This document shows, piece after piece, positions 52,527-62,800 of a DNA stretch of 64,000 bases. Origin of the DNA: Puniceicoccaceae bacterium (lineage in GTDB: Bacteria > Verrucomicrobiota > Verrucomicrobiia > Opitutales > JAFGAQ01); assembly GCA_040224245.1 (NCBI GenBank), contig JBEGIR010000075.1, positions 1-64,000 on the forward strand, in the 5' to 3' direction. Each line of letters opens with the position of its first letter. Positions within the stretch are counted from its first letter, which is position 1. The position numbers were made by a program, and so were the translations under genes. Below the pieces are notes generated by a model. The model made no database searches, was not told where the DNA came from, and saw only the letters and a program-made list of their open reading frames with translations.

Positions 52527-55500
52527 CTACCGTGTGATGGTGAGGATAGAAAGGGGCTGGTCCAAGGTGACCTCAGTGATGGTTCGATCAGCCCAACGCA
52601 ACTCCAAATGAGTTGGGGGAGACTCTAAACGATAGCCTACAAACAACAGTGGCTGCGACTGGGTAAGGTAACCTTCTCCTGCAAAGAGTTCAGAAACGCG
52701 CATACTACTGTCAGAAAAGCGAACCGTCAAACGCGCGCCAACTTTCAGATGCTGAGGTGCATCAAGCTTCACCGCAAAGGAGTTTCCTCCGACGGTCGAA
52801 TTCTGGTACACCAGAACCCGCTCATTCACACGCCCTATCACCAGATCCGGCCAACCCGTCCCATTGAGGTCCGCAACCGAAATGCTGCGCACTTCTTCTG
52901 GAATAAGGATACCGCTTTGCTTCCAGTCCAACTGCTCGAAGGTACCATCTCCATTCCCGCGCAGGAAGCAGCTGTGTCCACCATCAAACCTGCCCGTCTC
53001 CACCTGAGGTCCACGGAAGTTGTGTCCGACCACCAGATCGACAAAGCCATCTCCATCAAAGTCCTGAGCCACGAGTCCGAATCCCGGTGCGATCTGGGAT
53101 ACCCAGGGCAATGGCTTGAAGCGAAAACTTCCATCGCCTCGGTTCACAAAGACTCCGTGATCAATGGTTTTCACGTAGCGACGTTCCGCCACATCAAGGT
53201 CGTAGATCTCTTCGAGCAGTGCCCTGCCCCACGCTTTGTAAGTGGGAAACTCCCGTTTCAATGAAGGCATGGCGCGCGAACTACAGCTGCGCCCCCGAAC
53301 AGGATAAAGGCAATCTCCTTCGTATTTCGCCTCCACAATTTCTTTGGTTCCGCGTCCTTCAAAATCTCCGAAATACAGGTCAACCGGTTTGTCCTGACCG
53401 GGATGATACTTCGTATTTTGTCCAAAGTTGGTGGCGATGTAGTCCATGTGACCGTCGTTGTTGACATCAGCAGCGACAAGTCCATTCCACCACCCATGCG
53501 AATCGATATCCACCAGACCTTCCTGTGAAACCTGCTCCAGCACGCCCTCCACATTGCGAAACACGCGGAGGGGCTGCCATTCGCCGACAAGCACAAGATC
53601 GAGCCAACCATCTCCATCGGTATCAGACCACAGCGCACCTGTCACCATGCCGATTTTCTCCAATCCCGGTGCCATCTTCGCCGTCACATCCACCCATCGA
53701 CCATCCACCTGCTTGAGCAGCATTGAGCGGGGTATTTCTGGATAGACGCCCGGGACAACCCGACCTCCGACAAAAAGCTCCATCTGACCATCCTGATCAT
53801 AGTCGGCAGCAATTACCACCGAAGTGCTACTTGCGACCGCAGGCAGCGTGTCTGCACTCACTTCACGAAAACGCCCCGTTCCATCATTGAGGTAAAGGGA
53901 ATCGACGAGTATTACATCTTCTGCTTCACACTCCACTCCACCACTCGTCACATACAGATCCATCGCTCCATCGCTATTTGCATCAACCCACACTGCACTC
54001 ATTTCCTCCGTCTCCACCTTCAGGTTCCACGGTTGCGTCTGCGAATCCAGGCGGAATGTTCCATTCCCCTGATTGAGATACAACTGTCCCACCTGTCCCT
54101 TCGCTCCCGCAAAATAGAGATCATGCAATCCATCTCCATTGGCATCACCCCAGGCCATTCCTCCGCCAAGCGTGTTCATGCGATTGGGGAGCAATGACTG
54201 CCTGATCATGTCGTTGAAGAGGGCTTCCCGGTTTTCAAACGACAGACCGCTTTCCTCCGACACTTCCGTAAACCGAGCTTGCAACTGGAGTGATGGTGAA
54301 CTCGCTTCGCACCGCTCTGGCGTATGTTGCTCCCGAATATGGTAAGCCTGATTGGCTGGCAGATCGGTAAAGTGCTGCACGGAACCACTGGGCCAGCGTA
54401 TGGTCAGTTTTTCCACCCTTTCATCGTTGCCCAGTCCAAAGTGCACCCGAGTTCCCGAACTCGAAAGCGCACCGCGAACCACGGCCACCTCACGGGACTG
54501 CAGTCCGGTCGAGGTCTGCGCAAATACCTGCGCTCCCACACCACACCGATTACTGCTCACCCCTTCCAAGTCGATCGTGATGCGATTCGAAGTACTGTTG
54601 TTGCGGTAGAGCGATACCGTTCCATCGTAGTTGGCATAGACGATGTCAACGTCACCGTCATTATCGAGGTCACAGAGGACCGACCCAAAACTGGTGCCAA
54701 AGTCCTTCAAACCCCAATCACCCGTCACCTTTTTGAATTTCCATTCACCCGTATTGCGAAAGGCAAGATTGTCTTCCTTGAGTTGAGGGCTGTTCCGGAC
54801 CATGGCAATGATCTCTCGAGCAGAACTTGCACGCTTGATGCGATTCAGGATATCCGAATCATTAAAACTGCGAACCATGCCATTGGTCACAAACAAATCC
54901 TGCCATCCGTCATTATCAAGATCTTCAAATCTCGGAGACCAGGTCCAGTCCGTACTGGAAACTCCCAGCAAGCGGGCACCTTCCATGAAATGAGGTGAGT
55001 CGGTGTTGATATAAAAGGCATTTACCATGTATTGCGGGGTGACCAGCGTATCCATGTAGTCCACAAGTCCTCCCATGTCGCCCATTGCTACCTTGGACTT
55101 GTAGTGCGTGGTGTTGGCCATATCTGCGGCAAAAAAGTCGAAGTGTCCATCGTTGTTGAAGTCACAAAAATCCGCCCCCATGGAATACCAGGGAGTGTGG
55201 GGAATGGCGCTCTCGCTCACTTCTGTAAAGGTGCCATCTCCATTATTGAGATAAAAGCGGTCAGGCAATTCGAAGTCGTTGGAAACATAGAGGTCCGGCC
55301 AGCCATCTCCGTTGGCATCCCACCAGGTTGCGGTATGGGTGTTAGCAGCCTCAAGAAGGATGCCGCTCTGCTCCGTGACATCCATGAAGTGTCCCGTCCC
55401 ATCGTTGCGAAACAACCGGTTGGGTTCACCCTTGGGTGAGCGCGCAGCATCTGCCAAATTGGCGACCAGAAACAGATCCAAATGCCCATCGCGGTCATAG

Positions 55501-56066
55501 TCTGCAAAAGCACCCACAACTGAACCGCTGACGATGCCGAGTCCTGCATCCTCTGATCGCTCTTCAAAACGTCCACCGCCTAGATTCATGTAGAGCCGGT
55601 TCGGCGCGTTGACATAACATACATACAAGTCCGGCCGCCCATCGTTGTTCACATCCGCAAACGATACTCCCGTGCACCAGGCATCCAGATGTCCAGCAAC
55701 TCCTGCGGTGTCAGTGATTTCTTCAAACACGAGCGGTCCCGTTTGCCGATAGAGCGCGTTGGGGCCAAACTTGTTGACCACATAGAGATCCAACCACCCA
55801 TCACCATCGACATCAGCCACAGCGAGTCCGGTGCCAATCGCACCGCCCTGAAACTCCTGGTATCGCTCTCCCCACATGTTGGGATCAGCATACGAGTTGA
55901 TAAGGGCAAGCCCGGATACTTCCGGGGAGATTGCTGTAAACAATGTCGCGTCACCGCTGGTCATCCATTCCAGTGGACGCGAATGCCATTCGGAATCTGG
56001 AGCCGCAGGCAGGGTTTGAAACCACGGCAGTATCGTCAGTAAAAGGAAGTATTTTTGGATTTTCAT
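52527..56066 (-). CDS. Giant secreted FG-GAP/VCBS beta-propeller protein with two ASPIC/UnbV domains
   Basis: 1,179 aa from the ATG at 56066 (signal peptide IQKYFLLLTILPWFQTLPAA). Many FG-GAP blades carry calcium-binding DxDxDG/DxNxDG loops, for example VADVDGDGWLDLYVVNKFG, FADVNNDGRPDLYVCY and FCDFNNDGHFDFFAAD. Two ASPIC/UnbV modules are seen, near 500-590 (NRITIDLEGVSSNRCGVGAQ...) and at the C-terminus (NSFAVKLDAPQHLKVGARLT...). So it is a tandem of two propeller-UnbV units, like CRTAC1 duplicated. Such proteins are extracellular or periplasmic, with unknown biochemical function. Its place in an operon of MauG-like enzymes and SUMF proteins makes it a possible structural or modified partner. 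Confidence 0.82.
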   Translation of the reverse strand: MKIQKYFLLLTILPWFQTLPAAPDSEWHSRPLEWMTSGDATLFTAISPEVSGLALINSYADPNMWGERYQEFQGGAIGTGLAVADVDGDGWLDLYVVNKFGPNALYRQTGPLVFEEITDTAGVAGHLDAWCTGVSFADVNNDGRPDLYVCYVNAPNRLYMNLGGGRFEERSEDAGLGIVSGSVVGAFADYDRDGHLDLFLVANLADAARSPKGEPNRLFRNDGTGHFMDVTEQSGILLEAANTHTATWWDANGDGWPDLYVSNDFELPDRFYLNNGDGTFTEVSESAIPHTPWYSMGADFCDFNNDGHFDFFAADMANTTHYKSKVAMGDMGGLVDYMDTLVTPQYMVNAFYINTDSPHFMEGARLLGVSSTDWTWSPRFEDLDNDGWQDLFVTNGMVRSFNDSDILNRIKRASSAREIIAMVRNSPQLKEDNLAFRNTGEWKFKKVTGDWGLKDFGTSFGSVLCDLDNDGDVDIVYANYDGTVSLYRNNSTSNRITIDLEGVSSNRCGVGAQVFAQTSTGLQSREVAVVRGALSSSGTRVHFGLGNDERVEKLTIRWPSGSVQHFTDLPANQAYHIREQHTPERCEASSPSLQLQARFTEVSEESGLSFENREALFNDMIRQSLLPNRMNTLGGGMAWGDANGDGLHDLYFAGAKGQVGQLYLNQGNGTFRLDSQTQPWNLKVETEEMSAVWVDANSDGAMDLYVTSGGVECEAEDVILVDSLYLNDGTGRFREVSADTLPAVASSTSVVIAADYDQDGQMELFVGGRVVPGVYPEIPRSMLLKQVDGRWVDVTAKMAPGLEKIGMVTGALWSDTDGDGWLDLVLVGEWQPLRVFRNVEGVLEQVSQEGLVDIDSHGWWNGLVAADVNNDGHMDYIATNFGQNTKYHPGQDKPVDLYFGDFEGRGTKEIVEAKYEGDCLYPVRGRSCSSRAMPSLKREFPTYKAWGRALLEEIYDLDVAERRYVKTIDHGVFVNRGDGSFRFKPLPWVSQIAPGFGLVAQDFDGDGFVDLVVGHNFRGPQVETGRFDGGHSCFLRGNGDGTFEQLDWKQSGILIPEEVRSISVADLNGTGWPDLVIGRVNERVLVYQNSTVGGNSFAVKLDAPQHLKVGARLTVRFSDSSMRVSELFAGEGYLTQSQPLLFVGYRLESPPTHLELRWADRTITEVTLDQPLSILTITR

Positions 56067-56112
56067 GGGTATCATTGGGTCATTGGGGTTGTTGAATAAA
56101 GGACAGCACAAG

Positions 56113-57285
56113 TCATCCAGCTCGCACGACTGCCACCACTTCAATCTCAATCAGGAGTTCATGCCGGCACACATCCGCTCCCACGCACACGAGAGGAAGC
56201 GAGGGGATCTGCAGCAGTTTCATCGCTCGCTGATAGGCGTCATAGGCTTCGTGATTCTTGCAATAGACGACGCCCGAGACGATGTCGTGCAGGCTGCCAC
56301 CCTGATCCTCCAGCAATGCGGCAATATTCAAGAGCGTATCCAGTGCCTGCATCTCCGCATCTCCGATGTAAATACTATCGCCCAGACTGTTGATGGCTGC
56401 GGTTCCCGAGACGTAAACCGTCTTGTTCCCATCGTGTTCCACCACCATGCCTCTCGAGAATGATGATCCATAGTCAAAGGCTTGCTCCTGCCTCGAACTT
56501 GCGTTCACAGGCGTCATGCAGATCCCGCTTTCGGGGTGAAAATCAAGTGCCAGCACATCAAAAAAGCATTCTTCCGAGGAGAATCGCCCCTGGATACCCG
56601 TGCTCGCAGGAAAGCGCGGACGCTGCTCGCTTTCATACAACCCGACCTTCCGGAAATGCTCCGTCCTGACCCGATTCAGTTCCCCATACCAATCCAGCAA
56701 ACGAGCGGAATAAATCCAGGTCCGAACTACCTCCTTGAAGCTCATACCATAGCGGTTCAGCACGTGGGTTGCCCGTTCGAACATGTTGCTGCATTGCCGG
56801 TGCACACAGACCTCATTGTCCGGTTGACGGGGATCCAGCCCATGAATGCATGGGGCGTATACATACTTGAACCCGCTCCCTTCCCAAATTCGCACGGGTG
56901 CAACCGAATCCCACTCGGTCCGAACACTCAAATTTGGATCTTTCAATTGCACACCCCATACCTGCAAGCTCACGACTTTCTGCCCGGACAGTGGACGTCC
57001 TTCCACATAGGTGTAGGGAATGCTGGCATCCAGATGATTCGCTATGTATACGGTTTTGCGGTGTTGTTCAAACGCTTCGCGTACCGTTGAAGATCCATGG
57101 ACTTTTTCCTGAATAACCTGTATTTCATGCTGCTTCAATGAATGCAGCACCTGTGCATACAATGCCTCCACTTGATCATACAGCGGAGCTTCGACGGTCA
57201 TGATCGCCGTGAAATAGTACTCGTTATAAGCGCTTCGTTCGAATTTCTTCACAAAGAGCTTGGCTGGGTTTTGGGTATTAATCAT
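56113..57285 (-). CDS. Double RidA/YjgF-fold protein, FkbO/Hyg5 chorismatase-like architecture
   Basis: 390 aa, no signal peptide. The C-terminal half (about 250-388) is a RidA-like fold: YVSGTAAINSLGDSIYIGD, QALDTLLNIAALLEDQGGSL and CRHELLIEIEVVAVV at the end. The N-terminal half (about 75-230) shows the same elements in diverged form, with CSNMFERATHVLNRYGMSFK and EVVRTWIYSARLLDWYGELN. Tandem RidA folds of this size occur in chorismatases (FkbO, Hyg5, XanB2) and in uncharacterised relatives. I cannot confirm the chorismate-binding residues. It is the only operon product that looks cytoplasmic. 69 bp after the lipoprotein gene and 46 bp before the UnbV gene. Confidence 0.65.
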   Translation of the reverse strand: MINTQNPAKLFVKKFERSAYNEYYFTAIMTVEAPLYDQVEALYAQVLHSLKQHEIQVIQEKVHGSSTVREAFEQHRKTVYIANHLDASIPYTYVEGRPLSGQKVVSLQVWGVQLKDPNLSVRTEWDSVAPVRIWEGSGFKYVYAPCIHGLDPRQPDNEVCVHRQCSNMFERATHVLNRYGMSFKEVVRTWIYSARLLDWYGELNRVRTEHFRKVGLYESEQRPRFPASTGIQGRFSSEECFFDVLALDFHPESGICMTPVNASSRQEQAFDYGSSFSRGMVVEHDGNKTVYVSGTAAINSLGDSIYIGDAEMQALDTLLNIAALLEDQGGSLHDIVSGVVYCKNHEAYDAYQRAMKLLQIPSLPLVCVGADVCRHELLIEIEVVAVVRAG

Positions 57286-57354
57286 GTTCTCAGGGTGTTA
57301 GAAGAATAATGCTTGGGGTGAAATTGCTCGATCTGCAGTGAGATCACACAGGAG

Positions 57355-57669
57355 TCAGTCGATGCCGTGTTCCTGGAACACGGAAATATGCCGTTCATCT
57401 GCTTTGAGACGCTGCTCGACTGCTTTCAAACGTTTTTCTGCTTCCTTTGCGAGGGGAGTCCCAGGTTCAATAGCGATCACTTTACGGTATTCCGCGATGA
57501 TCGTTTCGGCAGTTTCAACAGCGTAAGTTTTTTCTTTTTCCACTGCGCTGTCCCAAGCTTTTCGCTGGGCTGGATTTTCACTCTTGACGCACGAAAAGAG
57601 CATCATCGAAAGCAGTGCCAGGAGGAATCCTGAGCGTAATCGTAGGAATAGGGATGGGGTTTTGTTCAT
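57355..57669 (-). CDS. Small coiled-coil lipoprotein
   Basis: 104 aa from the ATG at 57669. N-terminal lipoprotein signal RLRSGFLLALLSMMLFSC (lipidated Cys near 27). The mature part is a charged, predicted all-helical stretch (RKAWDSAVEKEKTYAVETAE; KEAEKRLKAVEQRLKADE) resembling half a TPR hairpin. No family recognised. It sits between SUMF and RidA-like genes with short gaps (16 and 69 bp), so it is clearly an operon member. A scaffold role is possible. Confidence 0.65.
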   Translation of the reverse strand: MNKTPSLFLRLRSGFLLALLSMMLFSCVKSENPAQRKAWDSAVEKEKTYAVETAETIIAEYRKVIAIEPGTPLAKEAEKRLKAVEQRLKADERHISVFQEHGID

Positions 57670-57685
57670 AGGAGACCTTGAAGGG

Positions 57686-58786
57686 TTAAGGAGCATCTTT
57701 TGCACAGCGGAATCCTGTATCCTGAGACCAATAGTCAGGGTTGGACCACAGGCGCCTTGCGCAACGGTTGTTAAATGGAGTCATGCCCACCAATCCACCA
57801 GCCCAGCAGCCGCCCCGCACAATTTTGCGCGTATCGGTTTCGCGACCCTGAACGTAGGGGTTTCCCAGTTGATTGACGGTGGGGTCAGGAGCGGGTATTT
57901 CACCATTGGGCAAACCTTTCGGTCCTTTCGGGTCAACGGTTCCATCCGGACATTCCTGATAATAAAACTCCCCAAACCAGTCTTCACACCATTCCCAAAC
58001 ATTCCCAGCCATATCGAGGCATCCATACGGACTCGCGCCTTCGGGGTAACTCCCGACTTCCACAGGGCCGGCATCGGCGTCAAGCCCGCTCCGGGCTTTG
58101 CTCGAATCCCAGGTATTTCCCCAGGGAAATGCGCGTCCATCTGTTCCACGAGCAGCCTTTTCCCACTCCGCTTCCGTGGGCAGACGTTTGCCCGCCCAGC
58201 GCGCATAAGAGGCCGCGTCCCTCCAGGTTACAAACCGTACTGGCATGCGTCTCTCGCTCTCCACACGTTGACGAATGATCTCCGAGCCAGCGATATATGC
58301 CGCATTTTCATCTGCGAGTGCTGAAGACTCAGGGCCAAGCAAGACTCGCAATGCAGCAACAACCGCTTTCCAGCAAAGCAAGTCACGGGTCTGTCGTTCA
58401 GCGGCATCCGTCTCTCGCAGCATCTCGGGTTTGTATGCAGCGTAGGTGGCCCCATAACGCGCTTCAAAATGCTTCAGCAGCTCCACACATGCGGCAGTCG
58501 AAATCCGAAACCAAGGACCTTCAACCTTGTCATATCCATCGGTAGCCCTGACAAATTCATTGAATTCTTCCACCGTTACCTCGTTTCGGTCGATGAAATA
58601 CGGAGACAGCCAGACACGGTGTGCAGGTTTTTCATCAAAGTTCCCCCGGTTGTCTCCCATCAGAAAGTCTCCGGCAGGAACATATACCATGCCTTCCGGT
58701 ATCGTCACATCGTCACTGGCCTGAAGACAGGGACTAAGCGACAATACGAACAGGGTCAGCAGAGAGAAATTAAAGGTCTTTTGCAC
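57686..58786 (-). CDS. SUMF/FGE-fold (PF03781) secreted protein, second copy
   Basis: 366 aa if started at the GTG at 58786, which begins a signal peptide (QKTFNFSLLTLFVLSLSPCL) and overlaps the preceding gene by 17 bp. No ATG is available before the domain. SUMF landmarks: GMVYVPAGDFLMGDNRGNFD, DRNEVTVEEFNEFV, SYARWAGKRLPTEAEWEKAA, DMAGNVWEWCEDWF, RKIVRGGCWAGG and DTGFRCAK. An insertion of about 80 residues (roughly 95-175) is rich in helices. The paired Cys of true formylglycine-generating enzymes (GGSYxCxxxxC) is not present; GGCWAGG has one Cys at a related place. It is thus probably a structural or ligand-binding SUMF relative. Confidence 0.8.
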   Translation of the reverse strand: MQKTFNFSLLTLFVLSLSPCLQASDDVTIPEGMVYVPAGDFLMGDNRGNFDEKPAHRVWLSPYFIDRNEVTVEEFNEFVRATDGYDKVEGPWFRISTAACVELLKHFEARYGATYAAYKPEMLRETDAAERQTRDLLCWKAVVAALRVLLGPESSALADENAAYIAGSEIIRQRVESERRMPVRFVTWRDAASYARWAGKRLPTEAEWEKAARGTDGRAFPWGNTWDSSKARSGLDADAGPVEVGSYPEGASPYGCLDMAGNVWEWCEDWFGEFYYQECPDGTVDPKGPKGLPNGEIPAPDPTVNQLGNPYVQGRETDTRKIVRGGCWAGGLVGMTPFNNRCARRLWSNPDYWSQDTGFRCAKDAP

Positions 58787-59804
58787 AACGAAATCCAAGG
58801 ATGAAGGTTTTAAATTCGGGTTCACGCTGGTCACGCTTGGCGCAACGTGTGTTGCTTGGGAAATTCTGGGAGCTACCCCCTCGGATGACACGTTCGGAGC
58901 CAGTTTCCGGCCCCCATGGGTTTTTGTTGCCTTGTGTGCCATATGCATCCGCAGCATACCAATCGGCTACCCACTCGGACGCATTGCCTGCCATATCCTC
59001 ACAACCCCACGGACTGCGCCCACCCGGGAAGCTTCCAACAGGGGCCGGATAGATCCAGCCGTCCTTTTCAAATCCTTTCGTGCGCACATCTTCACCGGAC
59101 TTTTCGCCAACGATGTTGCACAACCCCCACTGCCAGTCGTCGCCCCAGGGCCAACGACGACCATCCGTGCCGCGAGCAGCCAATTCCCACTCTGCTTCGG
59201 TCGGAAGTCGTTTTCCTGCCCATTTTGCATAGGCGTAGGCATCCCACCAATCCACACCTACGACGGGTTTGGAATCATCCGTAAAGGTATCTGCATCAAA
59301 TTGAGCAACCCGGGCGTATTCTGGATTTGCCAGCAGTGGATTAAACGATTTCCAGTACCGGGGAGTATGATCCTTGCCTTTGGGTTGATCAGGATGTGCC
59401 CATTGTGCGTCGCCAAACTTCTCAACATCCTCCAAAAAAAGTCGGTACTGCCGGTTGGTCACTTCGTAACGATCCATGGCAAATGCATCCAGATAAACCG
59501 TTCGCAGGGGCCGCTCATCCTCCAGCGCCCATTGTTCCCATGCACGGATGATTTTCACATCAACTGGCTTCACCCAGCCGACCGTGGGTCTCCTCGAGGG
59601 CAAATCCGGATGCGAGTCGGCGGTCCCCATCAAAAACGATGTTTTCGGGATCATCACCATCACCGAATCATCTTTCGCGTGGTGAATTTCACGAATCTCA
59701 GGCATTGCGTCGGAGCCTGCACCTTTCTGACCGCAGCCCGGACCCACGGCAAGCGCCGCAACCACTGGCAACAGGAAAATCGTAACTGAGTGTCTGGGTT
59801 TCAT
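58770..59804 (-). CDS. SUMF/FGE-fold lipoprotein, first copy
   Basis: 344 aa with a lipoprotein signal (IFLLPVVAALAVGPGC; lipidated Cys24). SUMF landmarks: MVMIPKTSFLMGTADSHPDL, MDRYEVTNRQYRLFL, YAKWAGKRLPTEAEWELAAR, DMAGNASEWVADWY, RVIRGGSSQNFPSNTRCAKR and FILGFRCAKD. The segment after RGGS lacks the CxxxxC of catalytic FGE. Its ATG overlaps the stop of the upstream cytochrome gene as ATGA, showing tight translational coupling. It resembles the second SUMF copy in layout but lacks that copy's insertion. Function unknown. Confidence 0.82.
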   Translation of the reverse strand: MKPRHSVTIFLLPVVAALAVGPGCGQKGAGSDAMPEIREIHHAKDDSVMVMIPKTSFLMGTADSHPDLPSRRPTVGWVKPVDVKIIRAWEQWALEDERPLRTVYLDAFAMDRYEVTNRQYRLFLEDVEKFGDAQWAHPDQPKGKDHTPRYWKSFNPLLANPEYARVAQFDADTFTDDSKPVVGVDWWDAYAYAKWAGKRLPTEAEWELAARGTDGRRWPWGDDWQWGLCNIVGEKSGEDVRTKGFEKDGWIYPAPVGSFPGGRSPWGCEDMAGNASEWVADWYAADAYGTQGNKNPWGPETGSERVIRGGSSQNFPSNTRCAKRDQREPEFKTFILGFRCAKDL

Positions 59805-62800
59805 TCGATCGATAACAGAAAATTGACCAGATCATCGATCTGTTGTTGGGTGAGGTGCGTTGTGCCGCCATGTGCGTCACTGGCGATTCTTCCACCGGTT
59901 TGCAGGTGTACTTTGGCCGCTTTCGTCGCCTGCGGAATCATGTAGGTTTCATTGAAACCGATTTCCCGTCTTCCCGGTCTTTCGGGAGAACCTCCAAACA
60001 GGGGTTCGTATTTGAACCAGCCCAATCCTTCCACACCCGGAGCCGCAACCACTTCTCTCAGGGTGCGGGCCATGGCATTGTGCAAAAACAGTGCGGGCCG
60101 ATCCCAGGCACCCCGTAGTTGCAAAGGGGTGAGGTGCTGATTCTGATCCGGGGTTTCAAAGCGCCCGGCATCCAGAGGCTCAAGGTCATGACGAATCCCG
60201 GCAATGTAGTCCAGGCTCCGCATGCTGATCAGCGTGAAACCGGAATCCCTCACGCTGAGCGGAACCTGCGGAGGCAGCACCTGCCGCGGGTTATCAGGCA
60301 TGTCCTTTTTGGCGAAGCTTGGTGCAGGATGGCAGGATACACAACCTTGTTGGGGATGCTCGAACAGGGCTTTTCCCCGAAGGATGGAGGCAGACTCTTG
60401 ATCATAGGGATTGGGCATCAAGCGCGGTTCATGGGCCTGCCACTCGCCAATGAATCGCTGATAATCTCGCAGCACAAAAGCTTTTCCAAAGTATTTCAGG
60501 GACTGACGACGGAAAAACTCGGCCCGCCGTTCCTCAAGACTGGCTTCATTGTCAACCGAGGAAGTGGTCTTGGACTGCACGTCGGCTACCGCCAGAACCG
60601 GCCCATGTGCTTCCAACCAGAGGTAGTCTTCCCCGAGCAGCACATCTTTGAAGTCATCTGCAGGGCAATGCTCCATTTGCATCGAGCGGGGATCGTACAC
60701 CGAAAGCGATCCTTCCATAAAAAAGGGCTGTATCTGCCAAAGGCTTTTCTGCTGGGGTGGCAGCATCGTGGTTCCCTCGACAAGCTGCCCCACTTTGCTT
60801 TGACCTGCCAAATACTCCTGCCCCATGATCTGGCTCACCCCCCAGCCGCGTGCGTCGTTCAGTTCGTCATGGTGGCAACTGACACAAGATTGGTCATTGT
60901 CCGTTGTGAAAAAGGAGGTATGCACCGCGAACTCGCCTCGCTCCGCATTGGTGATGCCATACGGCAACTGCTCAATGCTGGGATCAATCAGCACTTCCAC
61001 GGACTCCCCGGATTCGCAATCGATCACCGAAATGGAGCTGCCAAGAAAATTGGCGACAAAGAGTTTTCCCGCAGAAGGAGAATCGGGAACTCCGGCGACA
61101 ATGCCAAAAGGTTGAGAACCGGTTGAGTAATTCCGAACAGGAACGAGAGTGTCACTGGGTTCATGCGCACCCGGTTCGAAACGAAATTCCTGGACTTCTC
61201 CCGAACCTTGCATGGTCACAAAAATCCGGTCGCCCACGACCGCCATCTTTTCAGGAAGCGCGCCCACCACCCGCATCAGGTCCGGCGGAATGTCTCCCTT
61301 CACATCCCCCACCATCGCCTCTGCAGTATCTGAGGTGTACCGAACCCAGTTTTGGTGCGCTTCATAGCGGTTTGGGAGAAGGAGATAGGATAATCCCTCT
61401 TCAGAAGGGGCTTCGGGGATAGACAGATGGGTGAGGTTGATCAAAACCACATCGTTTTGAATATCCCGAAATTTCACATTGGCAGTGCCATCCGTCGCTT
61501 CAAACGGCCCCAGTATCTCCTGTTCTTCTTTCGGGAAAACAAATCCTGAGATGTAGTCACGCCAGACTGTATACTGAGAGGCCGCATTGTCCCGGTCCCA
61601 CGTTTCACCTCCCCATGGGTCCCGTTCTTTTGCCGTTCCAAACCCAACTCCCATCGTCGTCACGAGCAGCCAGTGTTCACCGGTTTTTTCATCCGTGATG
61701 ATTTTCAGGTCATTGGTTACGTTCTGGATGTAGATACCGCCAACCTCTTGATTGAGTTGCGTGTCGATGATCGAGATATCCGTTGTCCCAGAATTCCCAA
61801 CAAAGAGATGGCGCCCATCTGGACTGAGTGCGACCACACTCGGTTTGCTGTGGGGATTCCCGACATCCACCCCGGGGCCAATCTGAGTACTATCGATCCA
61901 TTGTTTAATCGCCTTGAAATCCGGGTCATTTTCAGGATCAGAAAATACAACCGTTTGATTGGCATGGCTTGCATAGAGTGGCATGATGTCCGCATAGCCG
62001 CCGTCATGCTTGCGAATCACGGCACGCAACAACCGACTCTGTTCGGAATGTCCGGGAACCAAGTGGTCCAGTGCCGAGATAAAACTTGCATGCAGGTCTT
62101 CACCCGCCACAAATCCGCCGCGCTTTTCATCGTGGCAACCCACGGTTCCGCAACTGCGCCGCAGAATCGACCCAATTCCGTTTTCCGCAAAAAACACTTG
62201 ATCATCCATCCCTCCGATGATTCGCATTTGGGCCGAAATGGAGTCCTTCCCCGTTTCAATATCGATCAGGAATACTTGGTCGAGGTAACGATTCGCGACA
62301 TAGGCAACACGACCATCTGCCGAAAAGGTGATATCCTGAGCGTAAAAATCGATCGGAATTTCCTGTACGACGATATCCTTCCGGGTATCGATCACACTGA
62401 TAAAGTTGGAGAACCGATTGGATACAAAAAGATAGCGTCCTTCAGGGTGCAAACTCAGCCGCATGGGAGACGAGGCAGGCGGCCCCGATTGATCTCCCGG
62501 TTTCAAAAGGATTCGCCGAACCACTTCACCGGCCTCCACATCGTATACCGCAACACTGTTTCCAGGTTCCAGTTCCGAGCCGATCATGCTGATGTAAACC
62601 TTCGTCCCATCTTGTGAGATCTCCACATCAAACGGGTTCTCCCGAGTCGGCTGGGGCTCAGGAAACGGATGAGGGTTTGGGACTGGCTGAAGGTTCTCCC
62701 GAGTCCACTTGGCACCGTATGCCCATTGTTTGCTCATGAGCTTGCCAAACCTTGAGGGCGGTTGACCGCTGTCTGCCAATTGCACTTCTCTTTGCAGTTC

